This document shows, piece by piece, positions 43,188 to 52,181 of a stretch of 64,000 nucleotides of DNA. The stretch is from Planobispora longispora (lineage in GTDB: Bacteria > Actinomycetota > Actinomycetes > Streptosporangiales > Streptosporangiaceae): assembly GCF_016863135.1 (NCBI RefSeq), contig NZ_BOOH01000012.1, positions 62,001 through 126,000 of the forward strand, given 5' to 3'. Numbering within the stretch: the stretch's first letter is position 1; the number at the start of each line of letters is the position of its first letter. Made by a program: the position numbers and the translations under genes. Under the pieces are notes generated by a model. That model made no database searches. It was not told where the DNA came from and saw only the letters and a list, made by a program, of their open reading frames with translations.

Positions 43188-44381
43188 CTACAGGAAGGTG
43201 CGGCCCTCGCCGCGGTAGGTCGGCACTTCTTCGACGACCTTGTCGCCCTCGATGAGGTGCAGGGTGGCGAAGCGTTCGCAGAGCTCGCCCGCCTTGGCGT
43301 GGCGGAACCAGACGCGGTCGCCGACGCGCAGGTCCTCGGCGGCCTGGCCGATGAGGGGGGTCTGGACCTCGCCCGCGCCTTCGTCCGGGGCATAGCGCAG
43401 GCCGCAGGGGAGGTAGGGCTGGGGGAGGCGGTCGGTTCCGGGGGAGCCTGAGGCGACGTAGCCGCCGCCGAGGACGGTGACGACTCCGGTGGCGGGGCGG
43501 CGGACCACGGGGAGGGCGAACAGGGCGGCGGGGTGGCCGGTGAAGCCGCGGTAGAAGTCGAAGAGGCGGGGGTGGAAGAAGCCGGATCCGGCGGCGACCT
43601 CGGTGACGGCTTTCTCGCGGATGGTGCTTCCGATGCTGCCGGTGCCGCCGCCGTTGACGAACTCCAGGTCGGCGATCTGGCGGACGGCCTGGACGATGCG
43701 GCCCCTGCGCATGATGAGCTCGCGGCGGGAGTGGGTCTGCATCCAGCGGATGGCGCGGGTGAGGGCGGGCTTGCCCGGCGGGGCGTCGCCGACTCCGGCG
43801 ATCTGGGCTTCGTAGGCCATGAGGCCGACGAGGCGGAATCCGGGGCGTTTGGCGGTGTCGGCGGCGAGGTCGGCGGCCTGGTCGGCCTCGCGGATGGGGG
43901 AGCGGAGGGCGCCTGCCCGGAATTTGCCGCCGAGGGTGACGTATCCGGCGTCGATGTCGAGGCAGATCCGGATCTCGTGGCGGTCGCGGACGCCGGAGAC
44001 GGCGCTCTCGACGAAGTCGAGGTGCTCGGAACGGTCCACCGTTATCGTGATCTCCCGGGCGGCGCGGGGGTCGGCGGCCAGCTGGGCGAGGGCGGCGCGG
44101 TCGGCGGTGGGGTAGGCCACGAGGACGTCGCGCAGGCCGGTGGAGACGAGCCAGAGGGCTTCGGGCAGGGTGAAGGCCATGATCCCGGTGAAGCCGTCCA
44201 TGTCGAGGACGCGGGCCAGGACCGGCCGGGAGCGGATCGATTTGCTGGCGACCCGGATGGGCTTGCCGTGGGCGCGCCGGGCCATGTCGGCGGCGTTCGC
44301 GCGCAGGGCCGCGAGGTCGAGCACGGCGAAGGGGGGTTCCAGGTGCGCGGTGGCCCGGTCGTAGCGCTGGCGGTCGTCCAT
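43188..44381 (-). CDS. PLP-dependent amino acid deaminase/aldolase (alanine racemase N-terminal fold)
   Basis: A 397-residue fold-type III PLP enzyme. PFAVLDLAALRANAADMARR and KPIRVASKSIRSRPVLARVL carry the PLP lysine (in ASKSIR). The C-terminal beta domain ends in DRVWFRHAKAGELCERFATL with the His/Cys metal site typical of D-serine dehydratase/D-threonine aldolase relatives. This family cleaves or deaminates D-3-hydroxy-amino acids. Whether this one prefers D-serine or D-threonine cannot be read. Convergent with the DUF3618 gene. Confidence 0.85.
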   Translation of the reverse strand: MDDRQRYDRATAHLEPPFAVLDLAALRANAADMARRAHGKPIRVASKSIRSRPVLARVLDMDGFTGIMAFTLPEALWLVSTGLRDVLVAYPTADRAALAQLAADPRAAREITITVDRSEHLDFVESAVSGVRDRHEIRICLDIDAGYVTLGGKFRAGALRSPIREADQAADLAADTAKRPGFRLVGLMAYEAQIAGVGDAPPGKPALTRAIRWMQTHSRRELIMRRGRIVQAVRQIADLEFVNGGGTGSIGSTIREKAVTEVAAGSGFFHPRLFDFYRGFTGHPAALFALPVVRRPATGVVTVLGGGYVASGSPGTDRLPQPYLPCGLRYAPDEGAGEVQTPLIGQAAEDLRVGDRVWFRHAKAGELCERFATLHLIEGDKVVEEVPTYRGEGRTFL

Positions 44382-44532
44382 GGGGGCAGGATAACCCCGC
44401 CCGACCGAACGTGAGTAGTATTCATGTTACTGGCCGGCGGTAAATTCTTCCGCCGTACGGCGTGCGGAGTCGGGCAAGTGGCCGGGGCGCGTCCCACTCC
44501 TGGGTACCGGGGTCGTTACACCTGACGGGGTG

Positions 44533-45150
44533 ATGACTACTCTCCAGGGAAGCCTGGCGGGCGCGGCGAGCCCTTCGGTGGGAGAGCGCCCGCGTGCGAT
44601 CCGTCGCAGGTCGGTACGGCTGCTGCGGCCGGATCGGGGACCGGTGGGCGTGACGGTGGCCCTGGCGGTCTCCGTCACCCTCTCGGCATCGGTGGGGACG
44701 ACGGTCGGGCTGCTGACGGGCTCGCCCTTCGGGCTGGTGCCGTACCAGAAGCTCGCCTCCGGAATCGGGGCGCTGAGCTGGTCGGATCCGGTGATGATCG
44801 CCGTGACCCTGCTCATGATGGCGGCGGGAGTGCTGCTGGTGGTGCTCGCGGCGACGCCCGGCCGGGCCCGGCTGGTGCCGCTGGAGACGAGCGACCCGCT
44901 GATGGTGATCGGCCTGACCCGGTCGGGGCTCCGCCGTACGCTGCGGGACGCGGCCGAGTCGGTGGCCGGGGTGGACCGGGCCCGGGTCCGCCTGTGGACG
45001 CGGCAGGTCGAGGTCGTCGTGATCACCGACGAGGAGCGGACCGGGCAGCTGCTCCGGCAGGTGGGCGCGGCGGTCGGGGACCGGCTGGCGGGCGTGGGGG
45101 CGATGTACGGCGGCGAGGTCGTGGTCCGGCTGCGCGGGCGGGTGAGCTGA
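44533..45150 (+). CDS. DUF6286 membrane protein
   Basis: A 205-residue protein. A basic N-terminus, two membrane helices (VGVTVALAVSVTLSASVGTT and IAVTLLMMAAGVLLVVLAAT) and a C-terminal ferredoxin-like domain (VAGVDRARVRLWTRQVEVVV) match DUF6286, part of the actinobacterial alkaline-shock/envelope operon with Asp23 and AmaP. Here the Asp23 genes normally found upstream are missing. ATG 44533 follows GTG 44530 in the same frame. Overlaps the AmaP-like gene by one base (TGATG). Confidence 0.75.
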   Translation: MTTLQGSLAGAASPSVGERPRAIRRRSVRLLRPDRGPVGVTVALAVSVTLSASVGTTVGLLTGSPFGLVPYQKLASGIGALSWSDPVMIAVTLLMMAAGVLLVVLAATPGRARLVPLETSDPLMVIGLTRSGLRRTLRDAAESVAGVDRARVRLWTRQVEVVVITDEERTGQLLRQVGAAVGDRLAGVGAMYGGEVVVRLRGRVS

Positions 45151-45650
45151 TGAAGCCGTACCTGGGCAACCGGATCGGCCTGGCCGTCACCGGGACCGTG
45201 CTGGCGGGGGCCGGGCTCTACGGCTTCCTGCGGGGACAGGAGCAGGTCTCCGGCCGGCCGGGCGCGGAGCCGATCCTCGACCCGGGGCTTCCCGCGCGGC
45301 TGGCGGAGGACCCGTGGGCGGGGTGGCTGGTCGCGCTAGTACTTGTAGTACTGACGCTGGTGGCCGTCTGGTGGCTGCTGCGCTCCCTGGGCTGGGGACG
45401 GTGGGGCAGGCGCAGCGGGACGGGGACCGCGATGCTCGCGGTCGCCCTCAAAGAAGTCGAAGGGCTGAGCGGGATCCGGGTCAGGTCCGTGGAAGGCGAC
45501 CGGGTCCGGATCGCGGTGAGCTGCGGGCCCGCGGCCGACGTCGGCGGGCTCGTGGCGCGGGTAAACGAGGACGCCGTCCACAAGGTCCGCCGGGCGCTTG
45601 GGGACGAGACGCTGGGGGCGCTCGTCCGCCTGCACGTCCGGCGCCGCTGA
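45150..45650 (+). CDS. AmaP-like alkaline shock membrane anchor protein
   Basis: A 166-residue protein. Two membrane helices ([40 protein letters not shown]) separated by a short loop, then a small cytoplasmic domain ([20 protein letters not shown] to the C-terminus) resembling the other half of the AmaP fold. AmaP anchors Asp23-like proteins at the membrane in Gram-positives. Translationally coupled to the DUF6286 gene. The last 315 bases are also covered by the open C-terminal frame of the convergent GT39-like gene. Confidence 0.6.
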   Translation: MKPYLGNRIGLAVTGTVLAGAGLYGFLRGQEQVSGRPGAEPILDPGLPARLAEDPWAGWLVALVLVVLTLVAVWWLLRSLGWGRWGRRSGTGTAMLAVALKEVEGLSGIRVRSVEGDRVRIAVSCGPAADVGGLVARVNEDAVHKVRRALGDETLGALVRLHVRRR

Positions 45651-47309
45651 GGACCGCGCGGCCGGGAGCGCCCACGGGCTCTCCTGCGCGGCCCAGGATT
45701 CCTCCGGCGGCCAGGGGTCGTTCCGCCGCCGTCCGCGCGGCTCCTCCGTCTCCCGGCCCGCCTCCCGGGGATCGCCGGGCTCCACGGGCTCCGCGGGCTC
45801 CATGGGCTCCGCGGACTCGCCGGGGCCGCGGAGCTCGCGGACGCCGAAGGCCAGTCCGGCGGCCAGGCACGCCAGGGGGACGGCGGGGACCACGTAGCGG
45901 TGGTCGAAGGCCGCGATGAACGGCGGCAGCACGACGAGCACGGTGGCGGCCGCCCACGGCAGCAGCGCCGCGCCGCCGAGGGCCCAGCCGCCCGGTCCCC
46001 GCGGCTCCTCGCGGGAGGGCGGCTCGCGGTGGGCGCCCTCCCCGGGACGGGCGCGGCGGGCGCCGAAGGGGCCTTCGACGGAGACGCGCAGCCGGGTCAG
46101 GACGCCGATCAGCCCGATGAGGAGGATGACGCCGAAGAACGGGCCGCGGAGGAAGCCGTTCTCCTGATAGGCGCGCAGCCAGCTCGCGTAGGGGTCGACG
46201 GTGACGGTGTCGCCGGGCCCGCCCTGGTAGGCGGTGACGAGTTCTTCGGCGGTGCGGCCGCGGGAGGCGGGGGTGTCCGGCAGGGAACCGGTGACGTCGG
46301 GGAAGACGTAGGCGCTCTGGTCGCCCTCGGTCGGGTAGACACGGCGGGTCCAGTCGAAGATGTGGGCCACGTCGGTGAGACCGGTCCGGAGGAAGTCGAG
46401 CGGCTGGGCCATGACGGCCTGCGTGGCGAAGTCCCCGGCGAGCGCGTCACGCTCGGCCCAGTCACCTTTGATCTTGTTGAAGGGGGAGTCGCCGCCCCAG
46501 ATGTAGACCGGCGGCGGCTGGCGCAGGTTCAGCGGCTCGGTGGGGCAGAGCGCGGCCTCCGGCCCGGTGGGGAGGATCTGCGCGCAGTCGGCGAAGGTCA
46601 TCGTGCGGGCCCAGAGGAAGGCGTTGCCCCGGGTGAGCCCGTAGGCGCCGAACTCGGACTTGAACCAGACGGCGTACCCGCCCAGGGCGATCGCGCTCGC
46701 CGTCGCGGTGGCGACCACCGCCTTCCAGCCGGCCCGGCGGATCACCAGGCCGACCAGCACCACGGCGATCAGCGGCAGCCCGATGGTCCGGGTGACGGTG
46801 GCCACGGCCAGCAGGAGCCCGGCGAGCAGGGCGAGCCGGACGGCGGGCCGCCGCCGCCACAGCAGCAGCGTCACCGCCAGCACGGCGAGGAACTGGAAGA
46901 GCAGGTCCGCCATGACGAGGTGTTCGAGCTGGACCTGGTGGACGTCCAGCAGGACGGGGAGGGTCGCGAGCGTCGCGCCCCATCCCGGCAGGCCGGCCAG
47001 GCGTCGCAGCAGGAGATAGACGCAGGCGGCGACGGCCAGCCCCATCAGGTGCTGGACCACCACCACGGCCTGGACGCTCTGCAGCGGGCTCAGCAGCCAC
47101 AGGAACAGCGAGTAGCCCGAGGGGCGCGACTCCAGGGGCCGGACGTCGAGGGCGGCGCTCAGGTAGGCGAAGGAGTCGGCCCAGAACCACAGGGCGGGGC
47201 GGTATCCCAGCACGGCCAGGGCCCGCAGCGCGCCGCCGGCCAGCAGCGCGGCGATGAACAGCCAGTGCGCGCGGAGGATGCGGCCCACCGGGTGAGCTCC
47301 CGTCGTCAC
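45336..47309 (-). CDS. GT39-like polytopic membrane glycosyltransferase
   Basis: A 657-residue frame. The N-terminal part ([40 protein letters not shown]) with about 11-12 membrane helices fits phospholipid-carrier-dependent mannosyltransferases of the GT39/ArnT group, with acidic residues in the first extracytoplasmic loop (the D of FWADSF). A Gly/Pro/Glu-rich tail of about 160 residues with EP repeats, encoded partly by a 9-nt minisatellite at about 45785-45820, follows the last helix. That tail runs 315 nt into the convergent AmaP-like gene. Function in polysaccharide or glycoprotein assembly is inferred. Confidence 0.75.
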   Translation of the reverse strand: MTTGAHPVGRILRAHWLFIAALLAGGALRALAVLGYRPALWFWADSFAYLSAALDVRPLESRPSGYSLFLWLLSPLQSVQAVVVVQHLMGLAVAACVYLLLRRLAGLPGWGATLATLPVLLDVHQVQLEHLVMADLLFQFLAVLAVTLLLWRRRPAVRLALLAGLLLAVATVTRTIGLPLIAVVLVGLVIRRAGWKAVVATATASAIALGGYAVWFKSEFGAYGLTRGNAFLWARTMTFADCAQILPTGPEAALCPTEPLNLRQPPPVYIWGGDSPFNKIKGDWAERDALAGDFATQAVMAQPLDFLRTGLTDVAHIFDWTRRVYPTEGDQSAYVFPDVTGSLPDTPASRGRTAEELVTAYQGGPGDTVTVDPYASWLRAYQENGFLRGPFFGVILLIGLIGVLTRLRVSVEGPFGARRARPGEGAHREPPSREEPRGPGGWALGGAALLPWAAATVLVVLPPFIAAFDHRYVVPAVPLACLAAGLAFGVRELRGPGESAEPMEPAEPVEPGDPREAGRETEEPRGRRRNDPWPPEESWAAQESPWALPAARSSAAPDVQADERPQRLVPKRPADLVDGVLVYPRHEPADVGRGPAAHRDPDPVAFHGPDPDPAQPFDFFEGDREHRGPRPAAPAPPSPAQGAQQPPDGHQRQYYKY

Positions 47310-47420
47310 CGATACCTCCCGGCCTTCCTGAACAGCTCATAAACGATAACGGCAGGAACGCACGTCCTTGCACGGATCGCGGACTTTATATGGGCGTGAT
47401 GTGGAATCGCCGGGAGGGCG

Positions 47421-48797
47421 TCAGCACTCGATGACGTTGACGGCCAGGCCGCCGCGGCTGGTCTCCTTGTACTTGTCCAGCATGTCGCGGCCGGTGTCGC
47501 GCATCGTCTTGATCGCCTTGTCGAGCGAGACGAAGTGGCGGCCGTCGCCGCGCAGCGCCATCCGGGCGGCGGTGACGGCCTTGACCGAGGCCACCGCGTT
47601 GCGCTCGATGCACGGGATCTGCACCAGGCCGCCGATCGGGTCGCAGGTCAGCCCCAGGTTGTGCTCGATGCCGATCTCGGCGGCGTTCTCCACCTGCTCG
47701 GGGGTGCCGCCCAGCACCTCGGTGAGCCCGGCGGCGGCCATCGAGCAGGCCGAGCCGACCTCGCCCTGGCAGCCGACCTCGGCGCCGGAGATGGAGGCGT
47801 TCTCCTTGAACAGCACGCCGACCGCCCCGGCGGTCAGCAGGAAGCGGACCACGCCGTCGTCGTCGGCGCTGCGGACGAACCGGTCGTAGTAGGTGAGCAC
47901 GGCCGGGATGATGCCCGCCGCGCCGTTGGTGGGCGCGGTGACGATCCGGCCGCCGGCGGCGTTCTCCTCGTTGACGGCGATGGCGAACAGCGAGATCCAG
48001 TCCACGATCTGCAGGGAGTCCTTCTCCGGGGACTCGGCCTGCAGCTGGCGGTGGAGCTGGTGGGCGCGCCTGCGCACCTTCAGCCCGCCGGGCAGCACGC
48101 CCTCCTTGGTGATGCCGCGGTTCACGCACTCGGTCATGACCTGCCACAGGTGCAGCAGCCCGGAGCGGATCTCGGCCTCGGCGCGGCCGAAGGCCTTCTC
48201 GTTCTCCAGCATCAGCCCGGAGATCGACAGGCCCGTCTCGCGGCAGTGGGCGAGCATCTCGGCGGCGGTGGTGAAGGGGTACGGCAGGGCGGTGTCGTCG
48301 GCCTTGATCCGGTCGGCGCCGGTGGCGTTCTCGTCCACGATGAAGCCGCCGCCGACCGAGTAGTAGATCCTCTGGCTGAGGATCTCCCCGGATTCGTCGA
48401 AGGCGGTGAAGCGCATGCCGTTCGGGTGGCCGGGGAGGGACTTCTTGCGCTCGAAGACGAGGTCGTCGCCGACGACGAAGGGGATCTCGCGGGAGCCGTA
48501 CAGGCGGACGGTCCCGGAGTCCTTCATGGCGGCCAGCCGTCCGTCCACGCTGTCGACGTCGACGAGCTCGGGCTTCTCGCCGGACAGGCCGAGCAGGACG
48601 GCCTTGTCGCTGCCGTGGCCCTTGCCGGTGAGGCCGAGCGAGCCGTACAGGATCACCTCGACCCGGGCGGTCTTGTCCAGCAGCCCGTCGTGGTCGAGGC
48701 CCCGGGCGAATTTGTGGGCGGCGGCCATCGGCCCGCCGGTGTGCGAGCTGGAGGGGCCGATGCCGATCTTGAAGAGGTCGAAGACACTGATCGCCAT
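47421..48797 (-). CDS. sdaA: L-serine ammonia-lyase (single-chain, Fe-S)
   Basis: A 458-residue dehydratase converting serine to pyruvate and ammonia. The N-terminal beta domain has [20 protein letters not shown]; the C-terminal alpha domain carries the 4Fe-4S cysteines in [20 protein letters not shown] and [14 protein letters not shown], and a C-terminal cysteine (VIEC). Length fits the fused form. It follows gcvH by 76 nt, so glycine excess sensed by the riboswitch upstream probably also raises serine breakdown. Confidence 0.93.
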   Translation of the reverse strand: MAISVFDLFKIGIGPSSSHTGGPMAAAHKFARGLDHDGLLDKTARVEVILYGSLGLTGKGHGSDKAVLLGLSGEKPELVDVDSVDGRLAAMKDSGTVRLYGSREIPFVVGDDLVFERKKSLPGHPNGMRFTAFDESGEILSQRIYYSVGGGFIVDENATGADRIKADDTALPYPFTTAAEMLAHCRETGLSISGLMLENEKAFGRAEAEIRSGLLHLWQVMTECVNRGITKEGVLPGGLKVRRRAHQLHRQLQAESPEKDSLQIVDWISLFAIAVNEENAAGGRIVTAPTNGAAGIIPAVLTYYDRFVRSADDDGVVRFLLTAGAVGVLFKENASISGAEVGCQGEVGSACSMAAAGLTEVLGGTPEQVENAAEIGIEHNLGLTCDPIGGLVQIPCIERNAVASVKAVTAARMALRGDGRHFVSLDKAIKTMRDTGRDMLDKYKETSRGGLAVNVIEC

Positions 48798-48873
48798 TGA
48801 TCCGGTCCTTAGGTCGCCGTGGCCGTGCGTGCCGGGTGGCGGCCCGCACGGTCACGGCACAAGAGGGGAAATA

Positions 48874-49263
48874 TCAGGACTCGCCGGAGGTGAGTGCGGC
48901 GTACTCCTCGGCGGAGAGCAGGTCGTCGGCGTCGCCCTCCAGGCGCACGCGGAACAGCCAGCCCTCACCGTACGGGTCGCCGTTGACCAGCGACGGGTCG
49001 TCCACGACGGCCGCGTTGACCTCGATGACCTCCCCGCCGACGGGCGCGTAGACGTCGCTCACGGACTTGGTCGACTCGACCTCGCCGACCGAGTCGCCGG
49101 CGGCGACCGTCGTGCCGACCTCGGGAAGCTGCACGTAGACCACGTCGCCGAGCGCCTCGGCCGCGTAGGCCGTGATGCCCACGGTGAGGGTCAGGCCGTC
49201 ATCGACGCCCGCCACCCACTCGTGCTCCTTGGTGTAGTGCAGCTCGTCAGGAATGCTGGTCAT
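48874..49263 (-). CDS. gcvH: Glycine cleavage system H protein
   Basis: A 129-residue lipoyl carrier that shuttles the aminomethyl group in glycine cleavage. [20 protein letters not shown] starts the barrel-sandwich hybrid, the lipoylated lysine is K66 in [18 protein letters not shown], and the C-terminal helix [12 protein letters not shown] is typical. The start codon overlaps the gcvT stop by 4 nt. The P protein (gcvP) is not in the window. Confidence 0.95.
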   Translation of the reverse strand: MTSIPDELHYTKEHEWVAGVDDGLTLTVGITAYAAEALGDVVYVQLPEVGTTVAAGDSVGEVESTKSVSDVYAPVGGEVIEVNAAVVDDPSLVNGDPYGEGWLFRVRLEGDADDLLSAEEYAALTSGES

Positions 49264-50351
49264 TTCTTCCTCCGATAGAAAGGCAGGTCGACGACCTCGA
49301 CCGGCTCGTGGCTACCCCGGATGTCCACCGCCAGACCTTCGGTCAGGCCAGTGTCCACATACGCCATCGCGATGGGCTTACCCAGTGACTGGGACGGCGC
49401 CCCGCTGGTGACCTCGCCGACGACCGCGCCGTCGCCCGCGGCCACCACCGGGTAGCCGTGCCGGGGCACCCGGCGCCCGGTCGCGACCAGGCCCACCAGG
49501 CGGCGGGACGGCGGGACGTCCTTGAGCGGCTCCAGGGCGGCCCGGCCGACGAAGTCGCCCGGCTTGTCAAACCTCACCACACGGCCCAGGCCGGCGTCGA
49601 ACGGGGTCAGGGCCGCCGACAGCTCGTTGCCGTACAGGGGCATGCCGGCCTCCAGGCGGAGCGTGTCGCGCGCCGACAGCCCGGCGGGGCGCAGGCCGTA
49701 CGGCTCGCCCGCCTCGGTGAGCGCGGCCCACAGCGGCTCGGCGTCGTCGCCCGCGATGAACAGCTCGAAGCCGTCCTCGCCGGTGTAGCCGGTGCGGGCG
49801 ATGAGCGCCCGGCGGCCGGCGACGGTGGCGGGCAGGCCCGCGTAGTACTTGAGCCCGTCGAGGTCGGCGTCGGTGAGCGCGGCGAGGATCTCCTGCGACC
49901 GCGGCCCCTGGACGGCGATCAGCGCGTACCGGTCCGAGCGGTCGTCCACGACCGCGTCGAACGCCTTGGCGCGCTCGGTCAGCTGCGCGGCGACCATGGG
50001 GTAGTTGGAGGCGTTGGCGACGACCATGAACTCCTCGGGCGCGAGGCGGTAGACGATCAGGTCGTCCAGCACGCCGCCCTCGGCGTTCACGATCATCGTG
50101 TAGCGGGCGCGGCCCGGCTCCAGCGCGGAGAGGTGGCCGACGAGCGCGTAGTCGAGAGCCTCGGCGGCCTGCGGGCCGGTCACGAAGATCTCCCCCATGT
50201 GGGACAGGTCGAACAGGCCCGCCGCCTGGCGGACCGCGTTGTGCTCGGCGGACTCGCTGCCGTAGCGCAGCGGCATGAGCCAGCCCGCGAAGTCGGTCAG
50301 CGTCGCGCCGAGGGCCTCGTGGACACCGCGCAGGGGTGTGGGTCGGGACAT
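49260..50351 (-). CDS. gcvT: Glycine cleavage system T protein (aminomethyltransferase)
   Basis: A 363-residue folate enzyme releasing ammonia and forming 5,10-methylene-tetrahydrofolate from the H-protein intermediate. Blocks include [59 protein letters not shown] and [18 protein letters not shown], with the C-terminal [11 protein letters not shown] domain. It is first in the gcvT-gcvH-sdaA operon and lies under the glycine riboswitch. ATG 50351 directly follows the riboswitch expression platform. Confidence 0.95.
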   Translation of the reverse strand: MSRPTPLRGVHEALGATLTDFAGWLMPLRYGSESAEHNAVRQAAGLFDLSHMGEIFVTGPQAAEALDYALVGHLSALEPGRARYTMIVNAEGGVLDDLIVYRLAPEEFMVVANASNYPMVAAQLTERAKAFDAVVDDRSDRYALIAVQGPRSQEILAALTDADLDGLKYYAGLPATVAGRRALIARTGYTGEDGFELFIAGDDAEPLWAALTEAGEPYGLRPAGLSARDTLRLEAGMPLYGNELSAALTPFDAGLGRVVRFDKPGDFVGRAALEPLKDVPPSRRLVGLVATGRRVPRHGYPVVAAGDGAVVGEVTSGAPSQSLGKPIAMAYVDTGLTEGLAVDIRGSHEPVEVVDLPFYRRKK

Positions 50352-50382
50352 GTTCGCACCTCAGACAGGGGTCGGATGAGAG

Positions 50383-50574
50383 CATCCTCCCCCTCTGTCA
50401 TGGTTGCCTGAGAGCTTCACCCGGTTTTTAACCGGACTTTCACCTTCGGCGAGGCCTCGAGGACCTGCTTTCCAGAGGGCACCTACCCGCACGGTCCTTT
50501 GCCTTGAGAGGTTCGCGGGGAGGGCTTGCTCCTTCAGGGGTCCTGGGCTGGGTGTCAGGACGCTCTCCCGCACG
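50383..50574 (-). promoter_or_regulatory. Tandem glycine riboswitch upstream of gcvT
   Basis: Read on the minus strand, the element begins GTGCGGGAGAGCGTCC and contains two glycine-aptamer cores: CCTGAAGGAGCAAGCCC with AACCTCTCAAGGCAAAGGAC, then GCCGAAGGTGAAAGTCC with GAAGCTCTCAGGCAACCATG, followed by GACAGAGGGG. Two aptamers in series give cooperative glycine binding; in most examples binding raises expression of the downstream cleavage genes. The exact ends are approximate to about 5 nt. Confidence 0.9.
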
Positions 50575-50686
50575 GGGTTCATCGGTGTCGCAGCCAGCCT
50601 AACGGCCCGGACCCACTGAGTGAAATCCCTCCGTGCGGTGATCCGCCCCGTTTCACGGCGGGGCCGGGCCGTCCGGGGCTGCGCCG

Positions 50687-51382
50687 CTATCCACCGATGT
50701 GGTCGACCAGGGCGGCGAACAGGGCGCACTCGTCGTCGGCCTCCGGGTGCCACTGCACCCCCAGGGCGAAGGGGTGCCCCTCCAGCTCCGCGGCCTCGAC
50801 CGTGCCGTCCTCGGCGTGGGCGGTCACGGTCAGGCCCTCGCCCGGCCGGTCGATCGCCTGGTGGTGGTAGTGGGCCACGTCCGCGGTCCCGGCGCCCAGG
50901 ATCTTCGCGACCCGGCTGCCCGGAGCGAGCCGTACCGGCATGCGGCCGAAGCGGCCCGGGGCCGGGGCGTGGGCGCCGTGACCCACCACGTCGGGCACGT
51001 GCTGGTGCAGGGTGCCGCCCAGGACCGTGTTGAGGACCTGCAGGCCCCGGCAGACCCCGAGGAGGGGCAGGCCCGCGTCGAGGGCGCCGCGGACCAGCCC
51101 CAACTCCGCGTCATCACGAAATTTCCGGATATAGCCGGTCCGCTCGTGAGGCGGCTCGCCGTACCGCGCCGGGTCGATGTCACCGCCCCCGGCCACGATC
51201 AGCCCGTCCAGCCGCCCGATCACCGCGGCCGGGTCGCCCGCCGGGGGCAGGATCACCGGCTGCCCGCCCGCGCGGACCACGTGCTCGACGTAGCCGTACG
51301 GCAGCAGCGCCGCGGTCGTCTCCCAGACGGTGAAGCGCGCCGGCTCGACGTAGCAGGTGACGCCGATGACGGGACGGGACAT
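50687..51382 (-). CDS. Class I glutamine amidotransferase-like, PuuD-type gamma-glutamyl hydrolase
   Basis: A 231-residue hydrolase. LDGLIVAGGGDIDPARYGEP and the nucleophile in LPLLGVCRGLQVLNTVLGG, plus HPE in VQWHPEADD, give the Cys-His-Glu triad of PuuD-like gamma-glutamyl-gamma-aminobutyrate hydrolases. In polyamine breakdown it would release GABA from gamma-glutamyl-GABA made by the preceding genes. Last gene of the amine-catabolism operon, 28 nt from the SDR gene. Confidence 0.87.
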   Translation of the reverse strand: MSRPVIGVTCYVEPARFTVWETTAALLPYGYVEHVVRAGGQPVILPPAGDPAAVIGRLDGLIVAGGGDIDPARYGEPPHERTGYIRKFRDDAELGLVRGALDAGLPLLGVCRGLQVLNTVLGGTLHQHVPDVVGHGAHAPAPGRFGRMPVRLAPGSRVAKILGAGTADVAHYHHQAIDRPGEGLTVTAHAEDGTVEAAELEGHPFALGVQWHPEADDECALFAALVDHIGG

Positions 51383-51410
51383 GTCGGCCTTCCGGTGATG
51401 GATCGGCGGG

Positions 51411-52175
51411 CTACAGCGGGGTGACGTAGGCGCCGGAGATGCCGCCGTCCACCAGGAACTCCGAGCCGGTGATGAAGCTGGCGTCGTCGGAGGCCAGGAA
51501 CGCCACCGCGGCGGCGATCTCGGACGCCTCGGCGAAGCGGCCGAGCGGGATGTGCACCAGGCGGCGCTGGGCCCGCTCGGGGTCCTTGGCGAACAGCTCC
51601 TGCAGCAGCGGGGTGTTCACCGGCCCCGGGCACAGCGCGTTGACCCGGATGCCCTCCCGGGCGAACTGCACGCCCAGCTCCCGCGACATCGCCAGCACCC
51701 CGCCCTTGGAGGCGGTGTAGGAGATCTGGGAGGTCGCCGAGCCCATCACCGCCACGAACGACGCCGTGTTGACGATCGACCCCCTGCCCTGCCGCTGCAT
51801 GTACGGGATCGCGTGCTTGCAGCACAGGTAGACGCTCGTCAGGTTGACCTCCTGGACCCGGCGCCAGGCCTCGATGCCGGTCTCCAGGATCGAGTCGTCG
51901 TCCGGCGGGGAGATGCCCGCGTTGTTGAAGGCGATGTCCACGCTGCCGTAGGCCTCGAACGCCGTCCGGTACATCCGGGCGACGTCGTCCTCACTGGTGA
52001 CGTCCGCCTTCACGAACAGGCCGCCCACCTCGGCCGCGGCCTTGGCTCCGGCCGTCTCGTCGACGTCCACGCACACCACCCGGGCGCCCTCCTGGGCGAA
52101 GCGGTGCGCGGTGGCCAGGCCGATCCCGCTGCCCGCGCCGGTGATCACGGCCACCCGGTCCTGCAGACGCTGCAT
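51411..52175 (-). CDS. SDR family NAD(P)-dependent oxidoreductase
   Basis: A 254-residue Rossmann enzyme. The cofactor loop is VITGAGSGIGLATAHRFAQE, NAG is in DIAFNNAGISPPDDD, and the catalytic Y-x-x-x-K is in ISYTASKGGVLAMSREL, with a Ser on the preceding strand (NTASFVAVMGSATSQ). The pattern fits 3-ketoacyl-ACP-reductase-like SDRs. In this operon it is likely to act on a carbonyl or alcohol formed in amine breakdown, but the substrate cannot be fixed. ALDH lies 6 nt upstream. Confidence 0.88.
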   Translation of the reverse strand: MQRLQDRVAVITGAGSGIGLATAHRFAQEGARVVCVDVDETAGAKAAAEVGGLFVKADVTSEDDVARMYRTAFEAYGSVDIAFNNAGISPPDDDSILETGIEAWRRVQEVNLTSVYLCCKHAIPYMQRQGRGSIVNTASFVAVMGSATSQISYTASKGGVLAMSRELGVQFAREGIRVNALCPGPVNTPLLQELFAKDPERAQRRLVHIPLGRFAEASEIAAAVAFLASDDASFITGSEFLVDGGISGAYVTPL

Positions 52176-52181
52176 AACCTC

